Source: an uncultured Hyphomicrobiales bacterium
GTDB taxonomy: Bacteria > Pseudomonadota > Alphaproteobacteria > Rhizobiales > Xanthobacteraceae
Direction: 5' to 3'
DNA length: 64,000 nucleotides
Assembly: GCA_903878085.1 (NCBI GenBank)
Contig: CAIRGJ010000046.1
Location: forward strand, 62,001 to 126,000
A model generated the notes under the pieces. It was not told the DNA's origin and did not search any database. It was given only the letters and a program-made list of their open reading frames with translations. Within the stretch, counting starts at the first letter, position 1. The number at the start of each line of letters is the position of its first letter. The position numbers and the translations under genes were made by a program. This document shows positions 7,975 through 17,444 of this stretch, piece by piece.

Positions 7975-8574
7975 TCAGCGCGACCGGACGAACCCGATGA
8001 TAGCGGCGACCGCGCCGCTATCCTTCCTGAAGAACCCGTGGGCTCCCTGCGCATTGCACGGGTTCGAACTCGGCTCGCCGCTGGTGTTGATCCAATGCAG
8101 CCGCGCCTTGCCGTGGCTCCAGGTGACGAACTCGCTGGCGCCGGCCGGCAGCGTAGATCGACAGACATCCTGACTGTGGTGCACAAGCAAAGTTGCCGGC
8201 AATTTATCTGGCGTGCCGAGCGTGGCGACGATGCGTGAATGAATGCCGGACACGAACACAACGCCGGCCGGCCGGGCGCCGCCGGCGATGGCTGCGGCGG
8301 CATCGACCGAGCCCTTGCTCATGCCGACGATCACCGCCTTGCGGCCGTGAGCGGCCTCGTCGGCGACCGCCTCGGCCGCAGTCGATGAGGACGTCGTCAT
8401 GATCGTGCGGATGCCGGCGCGTTTGAACTTGTCTTCGTTGCGCACCAGGAAATCGCCAGGCACGATTCCAGAGGAGCCCGGCATCAGGATCGCGACATTG
8501 GCCGCGGCCGCGGCGCCGACATGCCCGAGCCCCGCGAGCGCGAGGACGGCGAGCAGCGCGAGCATTCGGTGCAT
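7975..8574 (-). CDS. secreted alpha/beta-hydrolase-like protein
   Basis: A 199-residue exported protein with signal peptide MHRMLALLAVLALAGLGHVGAAAAA. The mature part reads as a small alpha/beta hydrolase: VAILMPGSSG (oxyanion-type loop), VIVGMSKGSVDAAAA (nucleophile elbow G-x-S-x-G, with serine in GMSKG), VVFVSG, then HHSQDVC (candidate acid) and HGFF (candidate histidine) in the expected order. Two cysteines may form a disulfide. Substrate is unknown. It stands alone, convergent with the upstream plus-strand membrane protein gene. Confidence 0.7.
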   Translation of the reverse strand: MHRMLALLAVLALAGLGHVGAAAAANVAILMPGSSGIVPGDFLVRNEDKFKRAGIRTIMTTSSSTAAEAVADEAAHGRKAVIVGMSKGSVDAAAAIAGGARPAGVVFVSGIHSRIVATLGTPDKLPATLLVHHSQDVCRSTLPAGASEFVTWSHGKARLHWINTSGEPSSNPCNAQGAHGFFRKDSGAVAAIIGFVRSR

Positions 8575-8689
8575 TGCATTTTCCTTAAGGCTGCCGCTGG
8601 CGTGAGCCTGAACGAATCGAGCGTATCAGATTCGTCAAAAAAGATCGTACGGGGGTGGCGGACGACGCGGAGCTGATCCGCCCGGCGCG

Positions 8690-9618
8690 CTAGATCCTGG
8701 CGCCGCGATTGTAAGCGTCGACCAGTTGATTGTAGTCGCGCATCAGGCGCGGTGGCGAGCCTTCGACCATCCAGCCTGAGCCGGCGTTGCTGAGCATCAT
8801 CTTGTCGCCTGAACTGTACGGCACCTTGTCGCGGATGCGGCGCATGAGTTGCTTTGCCGTGGTCAGGAACGACTTGGCGTTGCTGATGAACATGCCGCCG
8901 ATCTTTTCGCCGCCACCGGTGCCCGAGAACGGCTCCGCCGCCTTGACGATGCTTTCGTAGTCGTTGATCGCGGCCGTGATCTCGGCGAGGTCGGATTTGC
9001 CTGAATCCTCCGCGCGCAGCACGCGCTTGGCCTGGATCATCAAGGCTTCGACCTGGTAGCGCGCGGTCTTGCCTTCGCTTTGCTCGATGGCGGCGAGTTT
9101 CTCCAGCGCGCGTCTGTCGTTGATGGCTTCGACGCCGTCGCGCAGCTTCTGGTCGGCGCTCGCAAACGCGTCCCAGGCGGCGACGAGCATGGGGTGCAGG
9201 GCCTTGCCCTTGGCCATCTTGTCGTCCTTGTAGTTCTCCTGCGTGTAATAGTCGTCGGCCTCCTTGAGCAGCGGCTCGAGCTTGCCCACGGCGTCGGCGT
9301 AAGCCGAGGCGGCAGCCTCGAGCGCGGCGTCGCGCGGCTCCAGCGCGTTGGCCTTGTCGACGTTCTTCTTGCAGTCGGAGGTGTCGTAGATGGTGTAGGT
9401 GCCGTAGATGATGCGCTCCTTGCCGGTCGGCCCGCCCGGCGCGGCCCAACTGAAATAGCGCGAGCGCGACTGGTAGCTGCGTTCCGACAGCCGGTTGATG
9501 CACCGACATAGGCGTTGATTTTCTCGACGCCCGGCGGGGTTTGGGCGGAGGCCGGGTTGGGGGGGAGCGATGCGAGCAGAAAAGTTGCTCCGAGCACGGC
9601 TGCATAAAATGGCTTCAT
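8690..9618 (-). pseudogene. DUF3829 (YiiG-like) secreted protein, interrupted by a frameshift
   Basis: The gene reads MKPFYAAVLGATFLLASLPPNPASAQ (signal peptide) then TPPGVEKINAYVG in one frame; the rest (CINRLSERSYQSRSRYFSW, GPTGKERIIYGTYTIYDTSDC, to the end NRGARI) is in the next frame. Adding one base between VG and CINRLSER near 9501-9504 restores a single frame of about 309 residues matching DUF3829 proteins. ATG at 9618 has a GAGGTG ribosome site. It may be a real single-base deletion or a base-call error. The downstream frame is otherwise undamaged, which favours a recent event or an error. Confidence 0.75.
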
Positions 9619-9639
9619 ATTCACACCTCAAATTTCAAG

Positions 9640-10411
9640 TGCGGCGCGCAGCACATTATCTTACCCGTCACGGCGCCGGGAGATTATTTGGCGAAAGCCG
9701 GCGCAAGGTTCACGCAGGCAAGCGTCATCGCCCGTATTCTTTGTGCGGCCCCGGGCAGGCCGTCGTCTTGTCTCTCATTCTTTGCGCCCCGAAAGACGAA
9801 GGCGCGCGGAACGCCGGGGCCACGACGACCCCGCAGCCTCGTGAGATGGTTGAGTTTGTTCTCACGAGCATAGTCACCACGAAGTTGCCGGTTCCCCGGC
9901 GCTCCGCGCGCGGTGTTTATAGGTTTGCTCCGCATCGTCCCCGGTGGTCGTCCGTTCGTCACGTTTAAACCCATTTCAGGGCCCGTGACTCTCCACCGTT
10001 TCAGCCCCTGGCAACTCGGCCTTGCGTCCACTGACAAGGACGCGTTTGGCCTACCGGCCGGTCAGAGGGCCTCGGCGCGCGTCAAGGCGGCCAGGACCGA
10101 TGCGGCTTGGACCGCTGACGGGGTCGTTGCGTCGCATCTCCGACGCCCCCGCCAGCCACCGCTCCCCGCCCAACGTCTAATGACGCTGATCAAACGCCCC
10201 TCGTAGATGGGCGGGATGCTGGATATATATCCTAGGTATATAGGCCCGTCAACGGGGTGGTAGGATTATTTTTCGGGGGGTGGGCGGAGAGGGCGGGTTT
10301 ATTAGCCGCGATATTTGCCCGATTACGCTATCGCTCCATCCGGGCTGCCCGTACTACGGGCTACACTGCGGCAACGCTCGGCGAGCTACTCGGGCTTACA
10401 TGGAGGAGTTG
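9640..10411. other. gene-poor, hairpin-rich stretch with no supported protein gene
   Basis: About 770 bases without a convincing coding region: open frames on both strands are arginine/proline-rich and lack ribosome sites. The part from about 9930 to 10260 contains several strong inverted repeats, for example GCGTCC...GGACGC near 10024-10043 and GGGGTCG...CGACGCCCC near 10119-10148, with an AT-rich palindromic stretch TATATATCCTAGGTATATA near 10222-10241. The last 110 bases are a degenerate repeat. It could be a mobile-element scar or encode a structured RNA; I see no match to RNase P, tmRNA, SRP or 6S RNA. Confidence 0.5.
10296..10400. repeat. degenerate intergenic repeat (GATTACGC / CGGGCT family)
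   Basis: Contains GATTACGCTATCGCTCCATC, then CGGGCTGCCCGTACTACGGG and CTACTCGGGCTT, the pattern of dispersed Rhizobiales repeats. It lies directly before the accessory membrane-protein gene at 10412. Comparable motifs recur at 12240-12345. Confidence 0.5.
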
Positions 10412-10804
10412 ATGACGTTCGAAATTATTGTCGCCCTTATCGGTCTAGCAATTGCGATTGCTCAGGTCGTTGGCGAACAGGGTGAAAAGCGACGCAGAAC
10501 CGCAAAGGTCGGAATATTTGTCGCTGCCGCTCTGCTCGTCGCGTTGGGAGGCTACGAGTTTTTCAAGGTTGTTTATCACCAGTCCGAACTTCAGCAGATT
10601 GCAAACAAGGTGAACGGTGTGCTCGACCATCCGAAAACATTCGATGACGTTTACGAAGCAATGAATTTTCCTGACTTCAACAAGCTAAATGAAGCTATCG
10701 ATTGGATGTACGACCGAACGATTGTCAAGTACGATGTGCATCATGGTGTAGACGTCGCAGGCAAACCGCATTCGATTCGCCTACTAGTTAGGACTGGACC
10801 TTAG
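10412..10804 (+). CDS. hypothetical membrane protein of the accessory island
   Basis: A 130-residue protein with two membrane segments (about residues 4-20 and 33-50) followed by a soluble C-terminal domain with DVYEAMNFPDFNKLNEAIDWMYDRTIVKYDVH. The start at 10412 is decided by a strong GGAGGAG ribosome site five bases upstream; the longer open frame covers a repeat. GC content is lower than in the flanking core genes. It lies tail to tail with the minus-strand nucleotidyltransferase operon, about 80 bases away. No family is recognised. Confidence 0.6.
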   Translation: MTFEIIVALIGLAIAIAQVVGEQGEKRRRTAKVGIFVAAALLVALGGYEFFKVVYHQSELQQIANKVNGVLDHPKTFDDVYEAMNFPDFNKLNEAIDWMYDRTIVKYDVHHGVDVAGKPHSIRLLVRTGP

Positions 10805-10883
10805 CGGCGCAGGGATTTTCTCATTAGACACATCAGTGATAAAAAATAGCGGATTACGCTTGATAATCTGTTTTACCGACAAA

Positions 10884-11186
10884 CTACGAAATACGATTCG
10901 TCTTTTCGTAGAGCGGAACGAGATGGTCGCTTTCGTTCAAGGGGTTTCTTGCTGCTTCGCCGGCAGTTAACGCGGTTACGTCAACTTTTACGCCCAGCTT
11001 TTTTTTGAGACAATCAACTATTTTGAGGAACGCAATGTATTCATCAAATGCTTCCGAACTGTTTTTTTCAAAAACGACTAGCAGATCGATGTCGTTGTAT
11101 TGATTGGATCTGAAGGCTGAACCGAAGCCATGCGCTGACCTTATTTCATGCAGCTTTATAGCAATATTGCGGATTTCCCTTGTCAT
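10884..11186 (-). CDS. minimal nucleotidyltransferase (MNT-type)
   Basis: A 100-residue nucleotidyltransferase-fold protein. Residues 20-34 read GFGSAFRSNQYNDID, giving the G-S...D-x-D signature (G22, S23, D32, D34), and a third acidic residue sits in KVDVTAL (D69), the pattern of metal-binding catalytic sites in the polymerase-beta superfamily. Length fits antitoxin-like MNT proteins that modify a HEPN partner. The start is uncertain: ATG at 11186 gives a standard N-terminus and overlaps the upstream gene by 41 bases; ATG at 11267 is in frame but overlaps by 122. Third gene of a minus-strand operon behind the HNH gene. Confidence 0.72.
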   Translation of the reverse strand: MTREIRNIAIKLHEIRSAHGFGSAFRSNQYNDIDLLVVFEKNSSEAFDEYIAFLKIVDCLKKKLGVKVDVTALTAGEAARNPLNESDHLVPLYEKTNRIS

Positions 11187-11556
11187 CCGTTCGATAAAAG
11201 CTCCAGTAGTCTGCCTGCTGCAAAGCGCCGTTAATCTCGGTGGAGTTGAACAATCCGATTTTTGCATTGATACAATACTCTTTCGCTTCGGGCGTGTATC
11301 CGCTCCAATTGCCGCCGCAATAAATGATATTCAACGGAGAAAAACCAGTCAGCGCGCGTTGGACGACGAGTATCCCAAGGGAGTATTCGTCGCAGCATAT
11401 CAAACGCAAGCGATCGTCTGGCGAGCGGCGTTCAATCTCAAACACGATATCATCGTGCCGCGACGCGGATTTTACGTTGCTGTGATTGCGGATGACCTGA
11501 TCCAGCCATGAAATTCTGCTAAACGAGACTCCCCAGTTATTCGAGCCATTACTCAT
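11146..11556 (-). CDS. hypothetical protein of the HNH-nucleotidyltransferase operon
   Basis: A 136-residue soluble protein. Its start codon overlaps the HNH stop in ATGA, so translation is probably coupled. Visible features are an acidic strand region (HDDIVFEIERR), a hydrophobic strand (LGILVVQRAL), and a segment NIIYCGGNWSGYTPEAKEYCINAKIGLFNSTEINGAL whose strand-helix order recalls the last part of restriction-endonuclease-like folds. No complete catalytic D...E-x-K is evident. Function is unknown; context suggests it acts with the nuclease and the nucleotidyltransferase. Confidence 0.6.
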   Translation of the reverse strand: MSNGSNNWGVSFSRISWLDQVIRNHSNVKSASRHDDIVFEIERRSPDDRLRLICCDEYSLGILVVQRALTGFSPLNIIYCGGNWSGYTPEAKEYCINAKIGLFNSTEINGALQQADYWSFYRTDDKGNPQYCYKAA

Positions 11557-12221
11557 CCCTTGAATTCCTTTTCGAAATCCGCTGGAAATAGAGGATAATT
11601 GTCTAGCCGATGATATTGATTTCGCTCAAACGCTGCGGCGTGAGCTTTAAATTTTGCATACAGCTTATACTGTTCAGACGTCAGCAGACTCTCATTCGCT
11701 TCGATCATGTTCATGATACGAATATTATTGGGAACGATAGTGTCGATCTTTTTTAAGCGCCACACCGTTTCAAGATTTGAGTTCGGGTCGTCTTTAGCTG
11801 CTTGTGGCTCCGGTCCGAAGTCCGCCCAAATTTGATGGTTTTGAATGAGCAACTTGCCGACTGCTGATTTCAAATCACCGATATTACCGAAGGCTTGTGC
11901 TCGGCCCAGCGTGCGCACCTCGGCCTCCCAGGCGGACTTCCATTCTCGAAGCTTTTCAGTCGGGTAATCTGCCGGAGCTTTGTCAACTTTGGAATGGCAG
12001 GTCGGACACAGCAGGACCAAGTTTCCGTAAGAGTTATCACCGCCCTTTCCGTCGCCCCGCGGGCCGGATGGTTGTCGAGCGATAACGTGCGCCATTTCCC
12101 CGAAGTTTACTGTCCCAGAGTGTTCCAACACAGTCGTTCATTCTTCTCGGCAACTAGGATTTGAGCAAATCCCGGCCGCTCGACCCCACAGAAGCTTTAA
12201 GTCCTTCTCAGGAATACTCAT
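11553..12221 (-). pseudogene. HNH endonuclease interrupted by an in-frame TGA
   Basis: From ATG at 12221 the frame reads MSIPEKDLKLLWGRAAGICS, then NPSCREE and a TGA (12138-12140), then continues unbroken for 194 residues to 11553: TTVLEHSGTVNFGEMAH, DNSYGNLVLLCPTCH. Across the stop this is a normal HNH treble-clef nuclease: C19 and C24 pair with C72 and C75, with H45, N67 and H76 as the H-N-H residues. The part downstream of the stop alone lacks the first zinc pair, and its GTG at 12131 has no ribosome site. A nonsense mutation or base error is most likely. First gene of a three-gene operon. Confidence 0.78.
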
Positions 12222-12239
12222 TCAGATATCCGTGCGCCA

Positions 12240-12345
12240 GAATAGCGAAGCGTAATCCGCTGTTCGTGTAAAGAAAAGGCGGGTTACGCCTTCCGCCTTC
12301 GCTCTTCGAGCTACGGCGGACAGGTCGGCTAACCCGCCCTCTCAA
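12240..12345. repeat. degenerate intergenic repeat with GGCGGGTTACGCC ... GGCTAACCCGCC arms
   Basis: Contains GCGAAGCGTAATCCGC, GGCGGGTTACGCCTTCCGCC and GCTAACCCGCC, which can pair as a long imperfect hairpin. It lies between the HNH gene start and the thiC stop and marks the right edge of the accessory cluster. Confidence 0.55.
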
Positions 12346-12362
12346 TTGCGATAAAACGTAGT

Positions 12363-14466
<2,104 letters not shown>

Positions 14467-14573
14467 AACGCGCTCAATTTAGGCGCAACGGGCCGGGGGC
14501 GCAATCGCCGCCCGGCATGTCTTTTCACATGGGCCACCACCGGATTTGAGCCGGTTCAAGTTCCGGTTGGGCC

Positions 14574-15914
14574 TCAAGCCACTTTCACCGTGCCGAATCG
14601 GGCGGCGGGCAGCGTGATGCGCGCCGCCAGGCCGTGCGGCGCGCGGTCGTGCAGCGTCAGGGTGCCGCCATGAGCCTCCGCCACCGTGCGCGCGATCGAA
14701 AGCCCGAGGCCGAAACCGGCCCGGTCGTCCATGGTGCGGGCATCGTCGCCGCGCACGAAGGCCTCGAGCATGGCGTTCTTATTCGCGTCGGGAATGCCCG
14801 GCCCGTCGTCTTCCACCGCGATGCACAGGCCGGCGTCGCCAGCGGTCAGCCGAACCACGGTGCGCGCGCCGTAGCGCACCGCGTTGTCCACCAGATTGGC
14901 CACGGCGCGGCGCAGATCGTCGGGGCGCGCCGTCAGGGTGGCGTGATCGGGACCTTGATACTGCACGTCATGGCCGAGGTCGGCGAACTGATCGCAGATG
15001 GTCTGCACGCTGCTGGCGACATCGACGACGGTCGCGGCTTCGCGGGTCTGTCCGTCGCGCAAGAACACCAGCACGCCTTCGGTCATAGCGTTCATCTGGT
15101 CGAGGTCGCGCAACATCTGGCCGCGCAGTTCGCTGTCGCCGATGAACTCGCTGCGCAAGCGCAGGCGCGTGATCGGCGTGCGCAGATCGTGACCCATCGC
15201 CGCCAGCATGCGGGTGCGGTCGCCGACCAGCGTCTTGACGCGGTCGCTCATGCGGTTGAAGGCCTTGGCCACGGCGCGGATTTCTTCCGGGCCGCGCTCC
15301 GGCAATTTGACGGCGTCGCCGTCGAGCCTGAAGCCCTCGGCGGCCTTGGCGAAACCGGACAGCGGCCGGCGCAACGCGCGCGTCGCCCAGATGCCAAGCA
15401 AGCTGACGCTGACGATCACGAACAAAACCGTACTGACAATCGGGCCGCCCAGAAGCGGCGGCTCTGACCGGGACGGCAAGCGCGCCGTCAGCACGTTGCC
15501 GTCTGGCAATTTGACCGCGACCGCCAATCCGTCCGCGGCCGCGTTTGGTGCGGCGGTGGATAGCTTCTCCACCGCAAAGCCCGGGCCGAGGCGGTCGCCG
15601 AGGTGCCGCAACCGCGGATCGGCAAGCTCGCCGGAGCCCGGCATCGCCGCCGCCGGCCTGATGTCCATATGCGGGAAAGCCTTCGCGGCAACCGCGAGCA
15701 GGTTTGCGCGCTCGGCTGGATCTGTCGCGCCGATCAGCCGGACCACCGTCACGAACTGGGCAGGACCTTCATCCGGCGGACCCCACGCGTCGCCGCGATG
15801 GCTGAGAAAAAAGCTGGCGGTAATGACGGCATGAATAGCCAGCAGCGATATCAGAATCAGAATCGCCATCTGACCGCCGATGCGATTGAAAAACAGCGAG
15901 CGGCCGAACGTCAT
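14574..15914 (-). CDS. two-component sensor histidine kinase
   Basis: A 446-residue membrane kinase. A first membrane helix (MAILILISLLAIHAVITASFF) and a second (about residues 155-178) bracket a periplasmic sensor region of some 120 residues. A HAMP-like linker follows, then the H-box GHDLRTPITRLRLR with the phosphoacceptor histidine, the N-box NLVDNAVRYG, G1 DDGPGIPD and G2 FGLGLSIARTVAEAHGG. Its start overlaps the stop of the response regulator gene in ATGA, so the pair is co-translated. The C-terminus ends in a short basic tail. The signal sensed is unknown. Confidence 0.93.
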   Translation of the reverse strand: MTFGRSLFFNRIGGQMAILILISLLAIHAVITASFFLSHRGDAWGPPDEGPAQFVTVVRLIGATDPAERANLLAVAAKAFPHMDIRPAAAMPGSGELADPRLRHLGDRLGPGFAVEKLSTAAPNAAADGLAVAVKLPDGNVLTARLPSRSEPPLLGGPIVSTVLFVIVSVSLLGIWATRALRRPLSGFAKAAEGFRLDGDAVKLPERGPEEIRAVAKAFNRMSDRVKTLVGDRTRMLAAMGHDLRTPITRLRLRSEFIGDSELRGQMLRDLDQMNAMTEGVLVFLRDGQTREAATVVDVASSVQTICDQFADLGHDVQYQGPDHATLTARPDDLRRAVANLVDNAVRYGARTVVRLTAGDAGLCIAVEDDGPGIPDANKNAMLEAFVRGDDARTMDDRAGFGLGLSIARTVAEAHGGTLTLHDRAPHGLAARITLPAARFGTVKVA

Positions 15915-16630
15915 GCGGGCTCCACGGTCGGCGTGAACAGGTAGCCGCCGGAGCGCACGGTTTTGATGACGCTCGGCTGGTGCGGATCGGCTTCTATCTT
16001 GCGCCGCAGCCGGCTGACCAGAATGTCGATGCTACGCTCGAACGCGGCGGCGCTGCGGCCTTGCGTGAGATCGAGCAGTTGGTCGCGCGACAAGATGCGG
16101 CCGGGACGTTCGCAGAAGACCTGGAGCAAGGCGAACTCGGCGTCGGTGAGCGCGACGCGGGCGTTGTCCGGACTATTGAGTTCGCGCAAGGCCAGGTCAA
16201 TCCGCCAGCCGAGAAACGTCAGCACGCGGGCGCCGTTCGCCGCCGGATCGCGGATGTCGATGGTCGAACGGCGCAGCACCGCGCGGATGCGCGCCAGCAG
16301 TTCGCGTGGGTTGAATGGCTTCGACAGGTAATCGTCGGCGCCCATTTCCAGGCCGAGGATACGATCGACTTCGTCGCTGCGGGCGGTAAGCATGATGATC
16401 GGCACATGTGTCGTGGTGCGCAACCGCTTGCAGATACTCAAGCCGTTCTCGCCCGGCAGCATCAGGTCGAGCACGACGAGATCGATCCGGCCGCCCTGCA
16501 TCAGGTCGTCGATCTCGCGGCCGCTGCCCGTCACCTTCACCCGGTAGTCGTTGGCGCGCAGATAGCGGGCAATCAGCGTGCTGATCTCGCGATCGTCTTC
16601 CACCACCAGGATCTGCGGCAGTTTGCTCAT
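15911..16630 (-). CDS. OmpR-family response regulator
   Basis: A 239-residue regulator. The receiver domain has the acidic pocket in LVVEDDRE, the phosphoacceptor aspartate in DLVVLDLMLPGENG and the lysine in DDYLSKPFNPREL. The C-terminal winged-helix domain contains LTDAEFALLQVF, RDQLLDL and RSIDILVSRLRRKIE. The start at 16630 is set by domain alignment (MSKLPQILVVEDD); longer in-frame starts upstream would add a non-conserved tail. It precedes its kinase with overlapping stop/start. A tandem 10-bp repeat in the divergent intergenic region is a likely binding site. Confidence 0.93.
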   Translation of the reverse strand: MSKLPQILVVEDDREISTLIARYLRANDYRVKVTGSGREIDDLMQGGRIDLVVLDLMLPGENGLSICKRLRTTTHVPIIMLTARSDEVDRILGLEMGADDYLSKPFNPRELLARIRAVLRRSTIDIRDPAANGARVLTFLGWRIDLALRELNSPDNARVALTDAEFALLQVFCERPGRILSRDQLLDLTQGRSAAAFERSIDILVSRLRRKIEADPHQPSVIKTVRSGGYLFTPTVEPA

Positions 16631-16675
16631 GGTCCGGTCGATAGCCGCGACAAGGTCATTGCGGGTGAAAGAATT

Positions 16676-16695
16676 GTTTCTGAATGTTTCTGAAT
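16676..16695. promoter_or_regulatory. tandem 10-bp direct repeat, candidate OmpR-type operator
   Basis: GTTTCTGAAT occurs twice in direct succession (16676-16685 and 16686-16695), between the divergent response-regulator and EF-hand genes. OmpR/PhoB-family regulators bind direct repeats spaced about 10-11 bp, so autoregulation and/or control of the EF-hand gene is plausible. Confidence 0.55.
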
Positions 16696-16814
16696 GCGCC
16701 TGCGACATACACCGAAACAAACCAACTGAGTCGTGGCAAGCTCCCGTTAACCGCCTATGCCGCTTTGTAGAAGCCGACAACCGGCGACATGTCTGCCGGC
16801 AAATGGAGGTTGAT

Positions 16815-17441
16815 ATGACGTCGATTTCGAGCGCTACCTCGCAGCAGTTTTCGCCTCTGGCCCGGCTTCAGAGCGAACTGACCTCGGAAGTCTCGGCCGG
16901 CACCATCAGCAGCGGCGATCAATCGGCGCTGAGTTCGGCGCTCAACGATATCGATAGCGCGATGCAGAGCGGCGCGGCTTCCACCGACGGCGCGCGGCCG
17001 TCGCCGGCCGAGATGAAATCGAAGATCGACAGCCTCATTGCTGGCGAGGTCAAAGACGGCAAGCTGACCAGCGCCCAGGCTGCCGAACTGAAGAATGTCT
17101 TCGCCCAGGCGTTCTCGGGCGGTCCCGGCGGTGCTGGCGGGCCGCCACCGGGCGGTGGCGGCGGCGGCGCCAGCAAGACCTCCGGCGATCCGGCCGATAC
17201 CAACGGCGACGGCACTGTGAGCGCGGCCGAACAGGCGGCTTACGATGCGAAGAATTCCAGCACGACCGATGCGACGTCGTCGGACACGAGCAGCAGCTCG
17301 GTCAAGTCCGATACGGCCAAACTGGTGCAGGATTTCCTCAAGCTGCTGCAGGATTCGAACGGCAGTTCGTCGAGCTACAGCACCGGCGGCGACAGCCTGA
17401 AGGCGCAGATCCAGTCGCTGATCGTCAATTTCCAGGCCTGA
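16815..17441 (+). CDS. EF-hand domain protein
   Basis: A 208-residue low-complexity protein rich in Ser, Gly, Thr and Asp. One clear EF-hand loop is present: DTNGDGTVSAAE, with Ca2+ ligands at the expected 1, 3, 5 and 12 positions. A glycine-proline linker (GGPGGAGGPPPGGGGGG) precedes it and a Ser/Thr-rich stretch follows, then an amphipathic C-terminal helix (KLVQDFLKLLQD). No Sec signal is visible, so an alternative export route is possible. The ATG at 16815 follows a GGAGG ribosome site. It is divergent from the two-component genes. Confidence 0.72.
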   Translation: MTSISSATSQQFSPLARLQSELTSEVSAGTISSGDQSALSSALNDIDSAMQSGAASTDGARPSPAEMKSKIDSLIAGEVKDGKLTSAQAAELKNVFAQAFSGGPGGAGGPPPGGGGGGASKTSGDPADTNGDGTVSAAEQAAYDAKNSSTTDATSSDTSSSSVKSDTAKLVQDFLKLLQDSNGSSSSYSTGGDSLKAQIQSLIVNFQA

Positions 17442-17444
17442 CGC

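Noticed and set aside
9684-10037. A 117-residue minus-strand frame in the gene-poor stretch
   Set aside because: Arg/Gly/Pro-rich, no ribosome site, overlaps strong hairpins; it looks like a repeat-derived spurious frame.
12138-12140. Selenocysteine at the in-frame TGA of the HNH gene
   Set aside because: No selenoprotein homologue of HNH is known to me, no SECIS-like hairpin is evident directly after the codon, and the position is not a catalytic cysteine.
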